A DNA stretch of 64,000 bases from Enterobacter_D sp963521185 (GCA_963521185.1 CAUQTV010000008.1:62001-126000); one strand, 5' to 3'; positions 26,097-34,518 are shown, numbered from the stretch's first letter. Made by a program: numbers and translations. The notes: generated from the sequence alone by a model not told the origin.

Positions 26097-27446
26097 TCAG
26101 ATCGCCCAGCCGCCCGCGTAGAACGCCACCAGCGCGATGGCAATCACCACGGTGCCGATGTTCAGGCGACGCCATTCACCGGACACCACGCGGCCAATCA
26201 CCAGCGACGCGAAACCGATCATGATGCCGGTCACGATGTTACAGGTCAGCACAATAAACACGGCGGTAATCAGACCGGACATCGCATCCACGAAGTCAGC
26301 GAAATCAATTTTCGCCACGTTGCTCAGCATCAGCAGGCCAACGTACATCAGCGCCGGTGCCGTCGCGTAAGCCGGTACCAGATAGGAGAGCGGCGAGAGG
26401 AACAGGATCGCCATAAACAGCACGCCGACGGTAACCGCCGTCAGACCGGTTTTGCCGCCCGCTGCGGTGCCCGCGGCTGATTCAATGTATACCGCTGCCG
26501 GGGCTGCGCCCACCAGGCCGGAGAACACGCTGCTCAGGGAGTCAGTGGTCAGCGCTTTGCCGCCGTCGATGATCTGACCGTCTTTGTCCAGCAGGTTTGC
26601 CTGACCGGCCACCGCACGGATGGTGCCGGTAGCATCAAATACGGCGGTCATCACCAGCGCCAGAACGCTCGGCAGTACAACCGGGTTCAGTGCACCCACG
26701 ATGTCCAGCGTGCCAATCAGCGAGTTGCCATGCTCATCACTCAGTGACGGAAAGGCGAAGATACCGGAGAAGTGAACGTTCGGATCGAAAATCAGGCCGA
26801 CAACCGACACGCCAATAATGGTCAGCAAAATGCCACCCGGCACTTTCAGTTTTTCCAGGCCGATAATGACCGCAAGGCCAATCAGCGACATGATCACCGG
26901 GAAGCTGGCGAAGTGACCCAGCGCAACCGGCAGACCGTCGATCGGGTTTTTCACCACCAGACCCACACCGTTCGCGGCGATCAGCAGCAGGAACAGGCCG
27001 ATACCAATGCCGGTGCCGTGCGCAACGCCCTGCGGCAGATTGCGCAGGATCCAGCTACGGATACCGGTGGCAGAAATCACGGTGAACAGCACACCCATCA
27101 GGAACACCGCGCCAAGGGCAACCGGCACGCTGATCTGCTGGCCCAGCACCAGGCTGAACGCGGTGAAGGCGGTTAATGAGATGGCACAACCGATCGCCAG
27201 CGGCAGGTTGGCCCACAGACCCATCACGATGGAACCAACACCTGCCACCAGGCAGGTCGCCACGAAGACCGCCGCAGGCGGAAAGCCCGCTTTGCCCAGC
27301 ATGCCCGGTACGACGATCACGGAGTAGACCATCGCCAGGAAGGTAGTGAGACCGGCTACAATTTCCTGACGGACATTACTGCCGCGTGCAGAGATTTTAA
27401 AGAAAGCGTCAAGCGAACCGCCGGTACGCGCAGATGGCGTAGACAT
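26097..27446 (-). CDS. ghxP: Guanine/hypoxanthine permease
   Basis: A 449-residue NCS2-family (AzgA branch) purine:proton symporter, the E. coli GhxP (YjcD) orthologue by length and sequence. About 12-14 membrane segments are present. Recognisable parts are FLAMVYSVIVVPGMLGKAGFP near the N-terminus, the segment ALVMTAVFDATGTIRAVAGQA with the acidic substrate-binding region, and ESAAGTAAGGKTGLTA. ATG 27446 (MSTPSARTGGSLDAFF) is chosen by homology over 27497. Candidate PurR operators lie upstream, in line with purine repression. Confidence 0.95.
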   Translation of the reverse strand: MSTPSARTGGSLDAFFKISARGSNVRQEIVAGLTTFLAMVYSVIVVPGMLGKAGFPPAAVFVATCLVAGVGSIVMGLWANLPLAIGCAISLTAFTAFSLVLGQQISVPVALGAVFLMGVLFTVISATGIRSWILRNLPQGVAHGTGIGIGLFLLLIAANGVGLVVKNPIDGLPVALGHFASFPVIMSLIGLAVIIGLEKLKVPGGILLTIIGVSVVGLIFDPNVHFSGIFAFPSLSDEHGNSLIGTLDIVGALNPVVLPSVLALVMTAVFDATGTIRAVAGQANLLDKDGQIIDGGKALTTDSLSSVFSGLVGAAPAAVYIESAAGTAAGGKTGLTAVTVGVLFMAILFLSPLSYLVPAYATAPALMYVGLLMLSNVAKIDFADFVDAMSGLITAVFIVLTCNIVTGIMIGFASLVIGRVVSGEWRRLNIGTVVIAIALVAFYAGGWAI

Positions 27447-27788
27447 AGAAAACATCCCCTGAGAATTTTTATATTCACTGTTGAGCGTGGTGGACAATCC
27501 ACTGCCCGTTAAACGTCATCTCCATGTGCTACGTTGCGGCAAAGCAGGGCCACAAAAAAGCAAACGTTTAACTCCGCGCAAATAAAACAGCTGTTAGAAA
27601 AAAGGCAAACGATTATCTAGCCTTCCACAGGGGTTTTTCAACTTAACTTTGCCTGTTTTTACTAATTTTCACTTATGGCGGCGAAGAAACCATCAGTCGA
27701 TGCGCAAACGTTATCGTCTATGCGCAACTTTGCAACATTTTTGTCTCGTTTTCGCCGCAACACCCTAAGGTCATCCTCATAAAACAGA
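27447..27788 (-). promoter_or_regulatory. ghxP upstream region with candidate PurR operators
   Basis: The palindrome GCGCAAACGTTATCGT (27702-27717) and AAGCAAACGTTTAACT (27558-27573) resemble the PurR consensus ACGCAAACGTTTGCGT. A weaker half-match, GGCAAACGATTA, starts at 27604. The gap has no gene. Purine-dependent repression of ghxP would fit its transport role. Confidence 0.5.
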
Positions 27789-28457
27789 CTACGCGCCAGG
27801 CAGTTCAAACGGACCGCCCTGCTGGATCGCCCGCTGCCAGGCGGGTCGCATTTCCACGCGTTTTTTCCAGGCCTCCAGGTACGGCAAATGGTCCACGCCG
27901 CCGCGCGCCAGCAGCGCGAAAACTGGAAAGCTCATCTGAATATCGGCCATGCTGAGCGCTTCACCGGCAAACCAGGCCTGGCTGGCAAGCTCAGACTCCA
28001 CATAGCGGGCGTGGGTCTCGATCTGCTTGTTGAGATACGCTTTCTGCACCCCCTGCCCCAGCGCTTTGCCCAGGGTGCGAAAGCCAAGCGGCACCGGCGC
28101 TTTGCCCAGGCTGCCAAACACCAGTTTCATCACCAGCAGCGGCATCAGCGATCCTTCGGCGTAGTGCAGCCAAAAGCGGTACTGCAAGCGCTGCGCGGCA
28201 TCATCTGGCTTGAGGGTATGATTGGGATCGTAGGTTTCCTGCAAATATTCCAGAATCGCGCCGGACTCGGCAATGGTCACGCCGTTATCTTCCAGCACCG
28301 GCGACTTACCCAGCGGGTGCACTTTTTTCAGTGACGCCGGGGCCAGCATGGTCTTTTCGCGCTGGTAGCGCACGATCTGATAGGGCAAACCCAACTCTTC
28401 CAGCGCCCAGAGCACGCGCTGGGAGCGGGACTGATTTAAATGGTGGACGGTGATCAT
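27789..28457 (-). CDS. Glutathione S-transferase family protein
   Basis: A 222-residue cytosolic GST-like protein. The thioredoxin-fold N-terminus has VHHLNQSRSQRVLWALEELGLPY, HPLGKSPVLEDNGVTIAESGAI (the glutathione gamma-glutamyl contact ESGAI) and an all-helical C-terminal domain with GEALSMADIQMSFPVFAL. A serine in the SRSQR motif is the likely catalytic residue. Two adjacent ATG codons (28460 and 28457) are possible; the second has the better spacing from GGGAG. E. coli lacks a gst at this place, between ghxP and soxR. The neighbouring soxRS system suggests a stress role, but no SoxS box is claimed. Substrate unknown. Confidence 0.87.
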   Translation of the reverse strand: MITVHHLNQSRSQRVLWALEELGLPYQIVRYQREKTMLAPASLKKVHPLGKSPVLEDNGVTIAESGAILEYLQETYDPNHTLKPDDAAQRLQYRFWLHYAEGSLMPLLVMKLVFGSLGKAPVPLGFRTLGKALGQGVQKAYLNKQIETHARYVESELASQAWFAGEALSMADIQMSFPVFALLARGGVDHLPYLEAWKKRVEMRPAWQRAIQQGGPFELPGA

Positions 28458-28579
28458 CATTGACTCCCTTAGGTTTTTTCAATGTTGCGTCAAAAAATGG
28501 AATGAGTTGCGGAAAAAATTTCGCCTAAAAAACAGACACCCCGACTGGTAATGTCATCAGCCTGACATACACTAAAAGT

Positions 28580-28723
28580 GTCAGCACAACCCGGAACCTC
28601 CACCACATTGCTCGACTGAGGGGTGTTGATGTCGGGGGAAACCCTCCCGCACAGGCGCGGGATAGAGAGAAAGACAAAGACCGGAAATAAACTAAGGCGC
28701 CCTTGTGGCGCTTTAGTTTTTTT
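28580..28723 (+). ncRNA. sraL: SraL (RyjA) small RNA
   Basis: The segment CGGAACCTCCACCAC, the run GTCGGGGGAAACCCTCC, then GGGATAGAGAGAAAGACAAA and the terminal hairpin GGCGCCCTTGTGGCGC with TTTAGTTTTTTT match E. coli/Salmonella SraL as remembered, at the same place 3' of soxR on the opposite strand. The length is about 143 nt. SraL is Hfq-dependent and sigma-S-induced in Salmonella, where it represses tig (trigger factor) and protects the rho leader. A -10-like TACACT at 28568-28573 lies at the right distance. The 5' end is approximate. Confidence 0.88.
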
Positions 28724-28727
28724 GGCG
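28691..28727. terminator. Hairpin terminating sraL and probably soxR
   Basis: ACTAAGGCGC-CCTTGT-GGCGCTTTAGT followed by TTTTTTT terminates sraL. In the opposite direction the same stem follows the soxR stop at once and is followed by a T-rich stretch, so it can serve both. Confidence 0.75.
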
Positions 28728-29186
28728 TCAGTCATCTTCCAGCAACCGCGCCCCCGTGCCCTGCTCGCCTAACGCATCGCCCGGATTGCGCAATGGGCAG
28801 TCGCTGCGTGACAAACAGCCGCAGCCAATGCAGCCGTCGAGATCGTCGCGCAAGGCTTCCAGCGTGTGAATGCGGCGATCCAGCTCCTCGCGCCACTGTG
28901 ACGACAAATGCTTCCACTCTTTGGCGCTCAGCGTGTGGCCTTCCGGCAGTACGCCGAAGGCATCTTTGATGGTCGCCAGCGGAATACCAATACGCTGCGC
29001 GATCTTGATAATCGCCACATATCGCAGCACATCACGCGTATAACGCCGCTGATTTCCGCTATTTCTCACACTTTTGATCAGGCCTTTCGCTTCGTAAAAG
29101 TGTAGAGCAGAAACCGCAACGCCGCTACGTTTCGCCACGTCACCGGGGGTCAGCAAGGCTTTCATTCGCGGCAATTTCTTTTCCAT
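28728..29186 (-). CDS. soxR: Redox-sensing transcriptional activator SoxR
   Basis: A 152-residue MerR-family dimeric regulator. The N-terminal winged helix LLTPGDVAKRSGVAVSALHFYE is followed by a dimerisation helix. The [2Fe-2S] cluster ligands C119, C122, C124 and C130 lie in CIGCGCLSRSDC. When redox-cycling drugs or nitric oxide oxidise the cluster, it activates soxS. It is divergent from soxS with the operator between them. The end differs by a few residues from the E. coli protein. SraL is encoded convergently just past the stop codon. Confidence 0.97.
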   Translation of the reverse strand: MEKKLPRMKALLTPGDVAKRSGVAVSALHFYEAKGLIKSVRNSGNQRRYTRDVLRYVAIIKIAQRIGIPLATIKDAFGVLPEGHTLSAKEWKHLSSQWREELDRRIHTLEALRDDLDGCIGCGCLSRSDCPLRNPGDALGEQGTGARLLEDD

Positions 29187-29193
29187 AAACCTC

Positions 29194-29224
29194 TTTACCT
29201 CAAGTTAACTTGAGGAATTATACT
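29194..29224 (+). promoter_or_regulatory. soxS promoter with SoxR operator
   Basis: TTTACC (-35, 29194-29199) and TATACT (-10, 29219-29224) are separated by 19 bp, the overlong spacer typical of MerR-type activation. The perfect 18-bp palindrome CCTCAAGTTAACTTGAGG (29198-29215) inside the spacer is the SoxR binding site. Confidence 0.93.
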
Positions 29225-29271
29225 CCAGCCCAGACCCAACGACGGATCAAAACTGAGAAAGAGGCTGTAAT

Positions 29272-29595
29272 ATGTCCCATCAGCAGATTATTCAGACACT
29301 GATTGAATGGATTGATGAACATATCGACCAACCCATGAACATTGACGTGGTTGCCCGAAAATCCGGTTACTCGAAGTGGTATTTGCAGAGGATGTTCCGT
29401 ACCGTCACGCATCAGACGCTTGGCGATTATATTCGCCAGCGCCGCTTATTGCTGGCGGCGGAAGCGCTGCGCACCACCCAGCGGCCCATCTTTGATATCG
29501 CGATGGATCTGGGGTATGTCTCGCAGCAGACGTTTTCGCGCGTGTTTCGCCGCGAGTTTGACAGAACGCCGAGCGATTACCGGCATCAGATGTAG
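29272..29595 (+). CDS. soxS: Superoxide response regulator SoxS
   Basis: A 107-residue AraC/XylS-family activator consisting of only the two helix-turn-helix units: VVARKSGYSKWYLQRMF and FDIAMDLGYVSQQTFSRVFRREFDRTPSDYR. It activates sodA, zwf, fpr, micF and other superoxide-stress genes. The length equals E. coli SoxS. Transcribed from the SoxR-controlled promoter at 29194. It is convergent with pdeC, with 19 bases between the stop codons. Confidence 0.97.
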   Translation: MSHQQIIQTLIEWIDEHIDQPMNIDVVARKSGYSKWYLQRMFRTVTHQTLGDYIRQRRLLLAAEALRTTQRPIFDIAMDLGYVSQQTFSRVFRREFDRTPSDYRHQM

Positions 29596-29614
29596 TGGCA
29601 GTGAGCGAGCCGCG

Positions 29615-31177
29615 TTACTCGCGCTGCTCAACCCAGGTGATAAACTCATGCGGCGGCAGCGCCCTGGCAAAATGCCAGCCCTGACAATATTGCACGCCAC
29701 GCTTTAACAGCCAGGTGACCTGCTCTGCGGTTTCCACCCCTTCGGCAATGATCTTCAGGCGCAGACTCTGCGCCATCTCAATAATATGCTCAGCGATCAG
29801 ATGGCTGGTGCTGTTAGTGGTCAGCGTATCAATAAAGGATTTGTCGATCTTCAGGATATCGACATTCAGAGAATAGAGATTGTGCAGGTTCGAATAGCCG
29901 GTACCGAAATCATCAATTGCCACTTCATAGCCCGCCTGACGGAACGCCTGGATCACCGGCGTGGTTTTCGGCACATCAATAAAACCACGCTCGGTCACTT
30001 CAATCTTAATTTGCGCGGCGCGTACCGAATAGTGCTGCGCTTTATCGGAGATTAATGCAATCAGGCGCGAGGAGTGGAAGTCGGAGGCGGACAGGTTAAT
30101 GGAAATATACAGGTTTGGGTTACCCGCGAGATAGTCACCTAAGTCGTTAAACACCTCTTCGACGGCGTAGTCGGTGACGCGCTCAATCAGCCCTTCTTTT
30201 TCCGCCAGCGGAATAAACTCAACCGGACTCATCACCGGACCGTCGAAGCCCGGCCAGCGTAGCAGCGCTTCTGCACCGACGCACTGACCGGTTTTAATGT
30301 CGATAATGGGTTGGTAGTGAAGGCGAAGCTGACGTTTTAACAGTGCCCGGTGTAACAGGCGGCGCGGCGAGTTAAACTCCTGCCGCGTTCGCGACCACAC
30401 CAGTAAAACAATAATGCTGCAAATCATGCCCAGCGGTAATGTCAGCGTGGCCTGATGATAGAGGAACTTCAAATAGCGATCGCTGGAGGTCGACACAATA
30501 ATCGCAATCGGGCGCTTTGCGGAATGCGCAATGGTATAGAAGCGGTCATCCTTCTTGAAGTTAAAATCATTCTTCTGCACCAGCGACGATAATGTTTTGA
30601 GGTTGGCATTGGGGCTGACAGAAAAGAATGATTTGGTCACGGTGTCATACACACCGAATGCCAGCGAAGGATCGTCTGACATCACTTCACTGAAAGAGAG
30701 CGGGTTAACCACTACCGCATAATTACTGCGTTGCAGATACACCATTTTATAGCCGCTATAAAAAGGCGTGTCGCGATAATAGTAAATAGAGACATCGGGC
30801 TTACGGGTATATTCCGCCGCGGGAATAATATACGGCTGATCAAGCGTGACTGAGGTTGAGCATAAAAAGTGATTCCCCTTCGCGTAGATTAAATCAGCAA
30901 CATAAAGCCGCCCGCGAATGATATTGAGCATATTCTGACGGTGCGTCGGGGAACAGATCTGTCCGTTGAATTTCAGGGCGTCCTGACGGGCGATTTCAAC
31001 CTGCTGGATAACCACTTCCGTTTTATCCAGCGCCAGCTGAGCAAACGACCGCAGCTCGACGCCCGTTTCTTTCACGGCACGGATGTGCGCAAACCATAGC
31101 GCCAGCATCACAGGCAGCATAACCACCATGATGACCCCGACGATTCTCAGCACCTTGAGGCGTGCGCTATGATTCAT
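29615..31177 (-). CDS. pdeC: c-di-GMP phosphodiesterase with periplasmic CSS domain
   Basis: A 520-residue inner-membrane EAL protein. A membrane helix (about 10-30), a periplasmic CSS domain with cysteines C75 and C106 (LCSTS) and a second helix (about 243-261) precede the EAL domain. Catalytic motifs are intact: EALL (303-306), DDFGTGYS (422-429) and EGVE (479-482). It hydrolyses c-di-GMP to pGpG. In E. coli PdeC activity depends on the redox state of the CSS disulfide, controlled by DsbA/DsbB. It occupies the same position as E. coli yjcC beside soxS. A diguanylate cyclase gene lies 340 bp upstream in the same direction. Confidence 0.93.
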   Translation of the reverse strand: MNHSARLKVLRIVGVIMVVMLPVMLALWFAHIRAVKETGVELRSFAQLALDKTEVVIQQVEIARQDALKFNGQICSPTHRQNMLNIIRGRLYVADLIYAKGNHFLCSTSVTLDQPYIIPAAEYTRKPDVSIYYYRDTPFYSGYKMVYLQRSNYAVVVNPLSFSEVMSDDPSLAFGVYDTVTKSFFSVSPNANLKTLSSLVQKNDFNFKKDDRFYTIAHSAKRPIAIIVSTSSDRYLKFLYHQATLTLPLGMICSIIVLLVWSRTRQEFNSPRRLLHRALLKRQLRLHYQPIIDIKTGQCVGAEALLRWPGFDGPVMSPVEFIPLAEKEGLIERVTDYAVEEVFNDLGDYLAGNPNLYISINLSASDFHSSRLIALISDKAQHYSVRAAQIKIEVTERGFIDVPKTTPVIQAFRQAGYEVAIDDFGTGYSNLHNLYSLNVDILKIDKSFIDTLTTNSTSHLIAEHIIEMAQSLRLKIIAEGVETAEQVTWLLKRGVQYCQGWHFARALPPHEFITWVEQRE

Positions 31178-31517
31178 TTCCGCCTAATATCCCTGCATTG
31201 TGTGTGCCTGCAATGACGGCAGGATGCTATGTTTAACAGGTGATTACGTTGCATGAATCATACGACATTAGCAACTGACTTTTCTCATTCGAAACCTAAT
31301 ATTTGGTTATGACGATATTATTTGCCCGTAAGCCAAACTTAAAGAGGTGGCCCTGATTATATTAAGGGAAATAATTATCCGGGTGAACGAGCGGGTTTAA
31401 GATAACACAACACAGGATCGGTGATTAAGCCAAACTGCCAGAAGGTTAAAAATCAGGTGCTCCGGCTGTTTGTTTTTTCAACGGCTTCAGACGCCATTGA
31501 TCGAAGAATGTACGTAT
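31178..31517. other. AT-rich intergenic region upstream of pdeC
   Basis: A 340-bp gap between the diguanylate cyclase stop and the pdeC start, rich in A/T after 31240. It must hold the pdeC promoter. No operator, repeat or RNA gene was recognised. Confidence 0.5.
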
Positions 31518-32918
31518 TTAAAAAAGTTCGGCGGCGACAATTGTTTTTCCCCGACCGGCACGTTTCGCATCGTACAACGCATTATCCGCCAGCGTCAGCA
31601 ATGCCGAGGATTCTACCTCGCCGTTGGTCACGCTCACGACACCCGCGCTAAACGAGAGCTTAAGCCGCTCCTTACCCACCAGCAGCGGTTCGTCGGAGAG
31701 CACGGCGCGCAGTTTCTGCGTAAAGCGAACCGCTGTCTGACTGCCCGTCAGTGGCATGATCATCAAAAACTCTTCGCCTCCGAGTCGACCAAGCTGATAG
31801 CCCTGGGGGCTTAGCTCCCGAATGCGATCGCAAAACCACGTGAGCGCCATGTCGCCCGCCTGATGTCCCCATGAGTCATTGATGCGTTTAAAATGGTCGA
31901 GATCAAACATCACTACGCTGAAGCGCTGATGGTGGCAGCCCGCCGCACTCGCCACCAGCGCATCTTTTAACCGCAGAAGAATGGCAAAGCGGTTAAGGCA
32001 GCCGGTCAGATCGTCGGTGGTGGCTTTCAGCGCCAGCTGCTGTTCGGCTTTTTTGCGCTCGGTAATGTCGAGGCCAATATTCAGAATGGAGTTATCGGGC
32101 AGCAGGATGTTGGACCACAGCACCGTCAGCACTGCGCCATCGCGGCGCACGGGGTGCCACTCCTGCATATCGACCATCGGTGAAGTATTGACCGACGCGC
32201 GCATTTGTCGTCGCACCTCCGGGTCCGGGTAGAACAGCGCCAGCGGATCGGCATGTTGATTGAGCTCGTCTATTCGCCAGCCAAATAAGCGCTCGCATTC
32301 ACCATTCCATAAAACGCAGCGGTTATGTTTGTCAAAAGAATTCATTAATACCGGCGCGCGATCGAAAAGTATTTTGTATTGAGTGACAACGCGCTGCATT
32401 TCCAGCGCCATACGTTCGCGGGCCATAATCTCGCCGAGATAATCTTTTAATTTCTCGACCAGAATAACAACAATATTTTTTAGCACCACCATTGACGGTA
32501 ATGGACGGGAAAGCGCTAAAAAGAAATAGCCGTTAAGCGTGGGATTTTTGGTATTCAATTTGCACAAAATACCGCTTTGTAATTGCGATGCCGTTTCAGA
32601 CGCCTGGGGAAAAAGGCGTACCCCGACGTTGCTACGCCAGCAAATCACGCGCCACGCCTGGTAATGACGGCGCATTTGCGCATTGCCCAGGAAACCTTCT
32701 ACGTCCTCTAACGTGCAGGGGATCTCGCCGCAAGAGACCAGTTGACGCCCCGCGTCATCATCCACCACGACCCATGACATCGCGGCACCAAAGGTGGTGT
32801 TGATAGCGTGCAGAATGTCGTGTAGCGAGCGGTCGGCGGTCAACCAGGGCATAAGCTTCGCCAGCATATGCAACGCCTTCGCATCATCCATTGTTGTCTC
32901 GTCGCTATTTTTTTTCAT
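31518..32918 (-). CDS. Diguanylate cyclase with GAF-like and PAS domains
   Basis: A 466-residue cytoplasmic protein with no membrane helix. Residues about 15-160 look like a GAF-type sensor, about 185-290 is a PAS domain ending in the PAC-like LDITERKKAEQQL, and 298-466 is GGDEF. The active-site GGEEF is at 380-384 with the metal site FDLDHFKRINDSWGH upstream, so it should make c-di-GMP. The inhibitory RxxD site five residues before GGEEF is absent (PQGY instead), so no product feedback is expected. The start at 32918 is uncertain: its Shine-Dalgarno is poor and an internal ATG at 32891 is possible. Not a standard E. coli gene at this position. Opposes PdeC, encoded downstream. Confidence 0.88.
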   Translation of the reverse strand: MKKNSDETTMDDAKALHMLAKLMPWLTADRSLHDILHAINTTFGAAMSWVVVDDDAGRQLVSCGEIPCTLEDVEGFLGNAQMRRHYQAWRVICWRSNVGVRLFPQASETASQLQSGILCKLNTKNPTLNGYFFLALSRPLPSMVVLKNIVVILVEKLKDYLGEIMARERMALEMQRVVTQYKILFDRAPVLMNSFDKHNRCVLWNGECERLFGWRIDELNQHADPLALFYPDPEVRRQMRASVNTSPMVDMQEWHPVRRDGAVLTVLWSNILLPDNSILNIGLDITERKKAEQQLALKATTDDLTGCLNRFAILLRLKDALVASAAGCHHQRFSVVMFDLDHFKRINDSWGHQAGDMALTWFCDRIRELSPQGYQLGRLGGEEFLMIMPLTGSQTAVRFTQKLRAVLSDEPLLVGKERLKLSFSAGVVSVTNGEVESSALLTLADNALYDAKRAGRGKTIVAAELF

Positions 32919-33343
32919 TGTATGTTTCGCAGGTTATTGAAATCGTTAATCCTTGCCTGTCATTTATTTCAGGGAAGTAAAATAGCTAAAACGCAGAAAG
33001 CTAACGACCAATACTCAGCGTAAATAACGCAGGAAAAAGAGACTAAACAGAACAGGAATATAAATAACCATTCAAATAAACTGCCTGAATATTCAAGCAC
33101 CCGAAAAGTTAACTGCCCAATCAAGCATAATAGATCAATTTCCGCCTGTAAATGCGTGCAAAAAAAAACGCTAACCCTGCGCATTATTGCTATGCCAATG
33201 AATTGCTTAAAAAGTTGTTCTATCCCGCTGAAACACTGCGCACTTAAACCAAATTTAATGTTAATGATAGATTCACCCACATTATTTATGGCTAAAAAAT
33301 CAGCGAAAACCGATAGACAACCACTGGCTAATAAAAAACCAAA

Positions 33344-33359
33344 TGTGATATAGTTCACA
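33344..33359. promoter_or_regulatory. Near-perfect CRP binding site
   Basis: TGTGATATAGTTCACA is TGTGA-N6-TCACA with both half-sites exact, flanked by AAA and CAT as in the extended consensus. It is centred at 33351.5, about 135 bp upstream of yjcB. It could act on yjcB or on a short RNA ending at 33472. Confidence 0.75.
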
Positions 33360-33400
33360 CATATTGTGAAACAGGAAACAGCGTTTCATTAAAGAGTGTA

Positions 33401-33472
33401 ACCGCTGCGAACCTCCCGCGTTTAGTGCGCCGCCCGTGCATAACGCCGGTTCGCAGGAATAGCGTTTTTTTT
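33401..33472 (+). terminator. Terminator-like hairpin in the yjcB leader
   Basis: CTGCGAACC (33405-33413) and GGTTCGCAG (33448-33456) pair over 9 bp. An outer CGCT/AGCG pairing brings the stem to a run of eight T (33465-33472). It ends 14 bases before the yjcB start codon and no plus-strand gene precedes it. It is either the 3' end of a small RNA or an attenuator for yjcB. Confidence 0.6.
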
Positions 33473-33486
33473 CTGAGGACAGGTAG

Positions 33487-33768
33487 ATGGCTACGATCAC
33501 CACCAGCGTCGTGTTGCTGCGCTGGCAGTTATTGAGTGCGGTGTTAATGTTTATGGCGAGCACGTTGAACATCCGGTTTCGCAAGTCGGATTATATTGGT
33601 CTTGCGGTGATCAGTAGCGGCATGGGCGTTGTCGCTGCCTGCTGGTTTGCAACCGGACTGCTGGGCATCACCCTCGTTGACGTTGCCACCATCTGGCACA
33701 ACATTAAAGACGTGATGATTGAAGCCTCAAGCCACACGCCGCCAGAATGGCCGATGGTTCTGACCTGA
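33487..33768 (+). CDS. yjcB: Inner-membrane protein YjcB
   Basis: A 93-residue protein of the E. coli YjcB family (same length, recalled). Two or three hydrophobic segments are seen, including LLRWQLLSAVLMFMASTLNI and IGLAVISSGMGVVAACWFATG. No motif suggests an enzymatic activity, and the function is unknown. Shine-Dalgarno GAGG lies before ATG 33487. It is convergent with ssb and shares the terminator at 33781. Its leader carries the CRP site and terminator-like hairpin noted upstream. Confidence 0.9.
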   Translation: MATITTSVVLLRWQLLSAVLMFMASTLNIRFRKSDYIGLAVISSGMGVVAACWFATGLLGITLVDVATIWHNIKDVMIEASSHTPPEWPMVLT

Positions 33769-33780
33769 TGCGCTAAAAAC

Positions 33781-33808
33781 AAAAAGCCCCGTCTCAACGG
33801 GGCTTTTT
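33781..33808. terminator. Bidirectional terminator between yjcB and ssb
   Basis: AAAAAGCCCCGT-CTCA-ACGGGGCTTTTT is a perfect 12-bp inverted repeat with U-runs in both directions between the convergent genes. Confidence 0.93.
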
Positions 33809-33835
33809 CTCTTCGTCAACGCAGGAAGGCGAGAC

Positions 33836-34372
33836 TTAGAACGGGATATCGTCGTCGAAATCCATTGGCGGTTCGTTAGACTGCTGTGCAGGAGCAGACT
33901 GCTGCGGGCGAGACTGCGCGCCGCCGCTGAACTGGTTGCCGCCCTGCGGCTGCTGAGGCTGACCCCAACCGCCTTGCTGACCGCCACCCTGCTGCTGACC
34001 ACCAGCCGGTGCTCCGCCGCCCTGACGGCCACCCAGCATCTGCATGGTGCCGCCTACGTTGACGACCACTTCCGTGGTGTATTTTTCAACGCCCGCCTGG
34101 TCGGTCCATTTACGCGTTTGCAGCGCACCTTCGATATATACCTGAGAACCTTTACGCAGGTATTCACCGGCCACTTCCGCCAGCTTGCCGAACAGCACAA
34201 CGCGGTGCCATTCTGTTTTCTCTTTGGTTTCGCCGGTCTGCTTGTCACGCCAGGATTCGGAAGTAGCCAGCGTAATGTTGGCAACTGCGCCACCATTAGG
34301 CATGTAGCGTACTTCCGGGTCCTGGCCCAGATTACCGACGAGAATCACCTTGTTTACGCCTCTGCTGGCCAT
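33836..34372 (-). CDS. ssb: Single-stranded DNA-binding protein
   Basis: A 178-residue SSB. The N-terminal OB fold (ASRGVNKVILVGNLGQDPEVRYMPNGGAV, in family order) occupies residues 1-115. A Gly/Gln/Pro-rich linker follows, and the acidic tip MDFDDDIPF binds partners such as RecQ, PriA and exonuclease I. It forms a tetramer that coats ssDNA in replication, repair and recombination. It is divergent from uvrA with an SOS box between them, the E. coli arrangement. Confidence 0.97.
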   Translation of the reverse strand: MASRGVNKVILVGNLGQDPEVRYMPNGGAVANITLATSESWRDKQTGETKEKTEWHRVVLFGKLAEVAGEYLRKGSQVYIEGALQTRKWTDQAGVEKYTTEVVVNVGGTMQMLGGRQGGGAPAGGQQQGGGQQGGWGQPQQPQGGNQFSGGAQSRPQQSAPAQQSNEPPMDFDDDIPF

Positions 34373-34518
34373 GGTCGTGTCTCCTGAATACGTTTCTTAA
34401 TAGTGTAAACGCGTGAGTGTACCATTTCCACGTCGCCTTTTGATAGCTGTGAGACTCTTTCCAGAGATCGCTCAGTCAACTAACATTTTTGCACACCTGC
34501 GTGGAATGCGCATCATAA

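Larger units (their letters stand above)
32919..33486. other. AT-rich intergenic region before yjcB
   Basis: A 568-bp gap. A minus-strand frame at 32969-33358 (GTG start, 129 codons, cysteine-rich, no Shine-Dalgarno) and a plus-strand frame at 33156-33353 are not convincing genes. The right end carries a strong CRP site and a terminator-like hairpin, described separately. Confidence 0.5.

Noticed and set aside
33156..33353. 65-codon plus-strand frame in the same gap
   Set aside because: No Shine-Dalgarno, no similarity, ends next to the CRP site.
32969..33358. 129-codon minus-strand frame in the AT-rich gap before yjcB
   Set aside because: GTG start without Shine-Dalgarno, cysteine-rich composition unlike its neighbours, and its start overlaps a CRP site.
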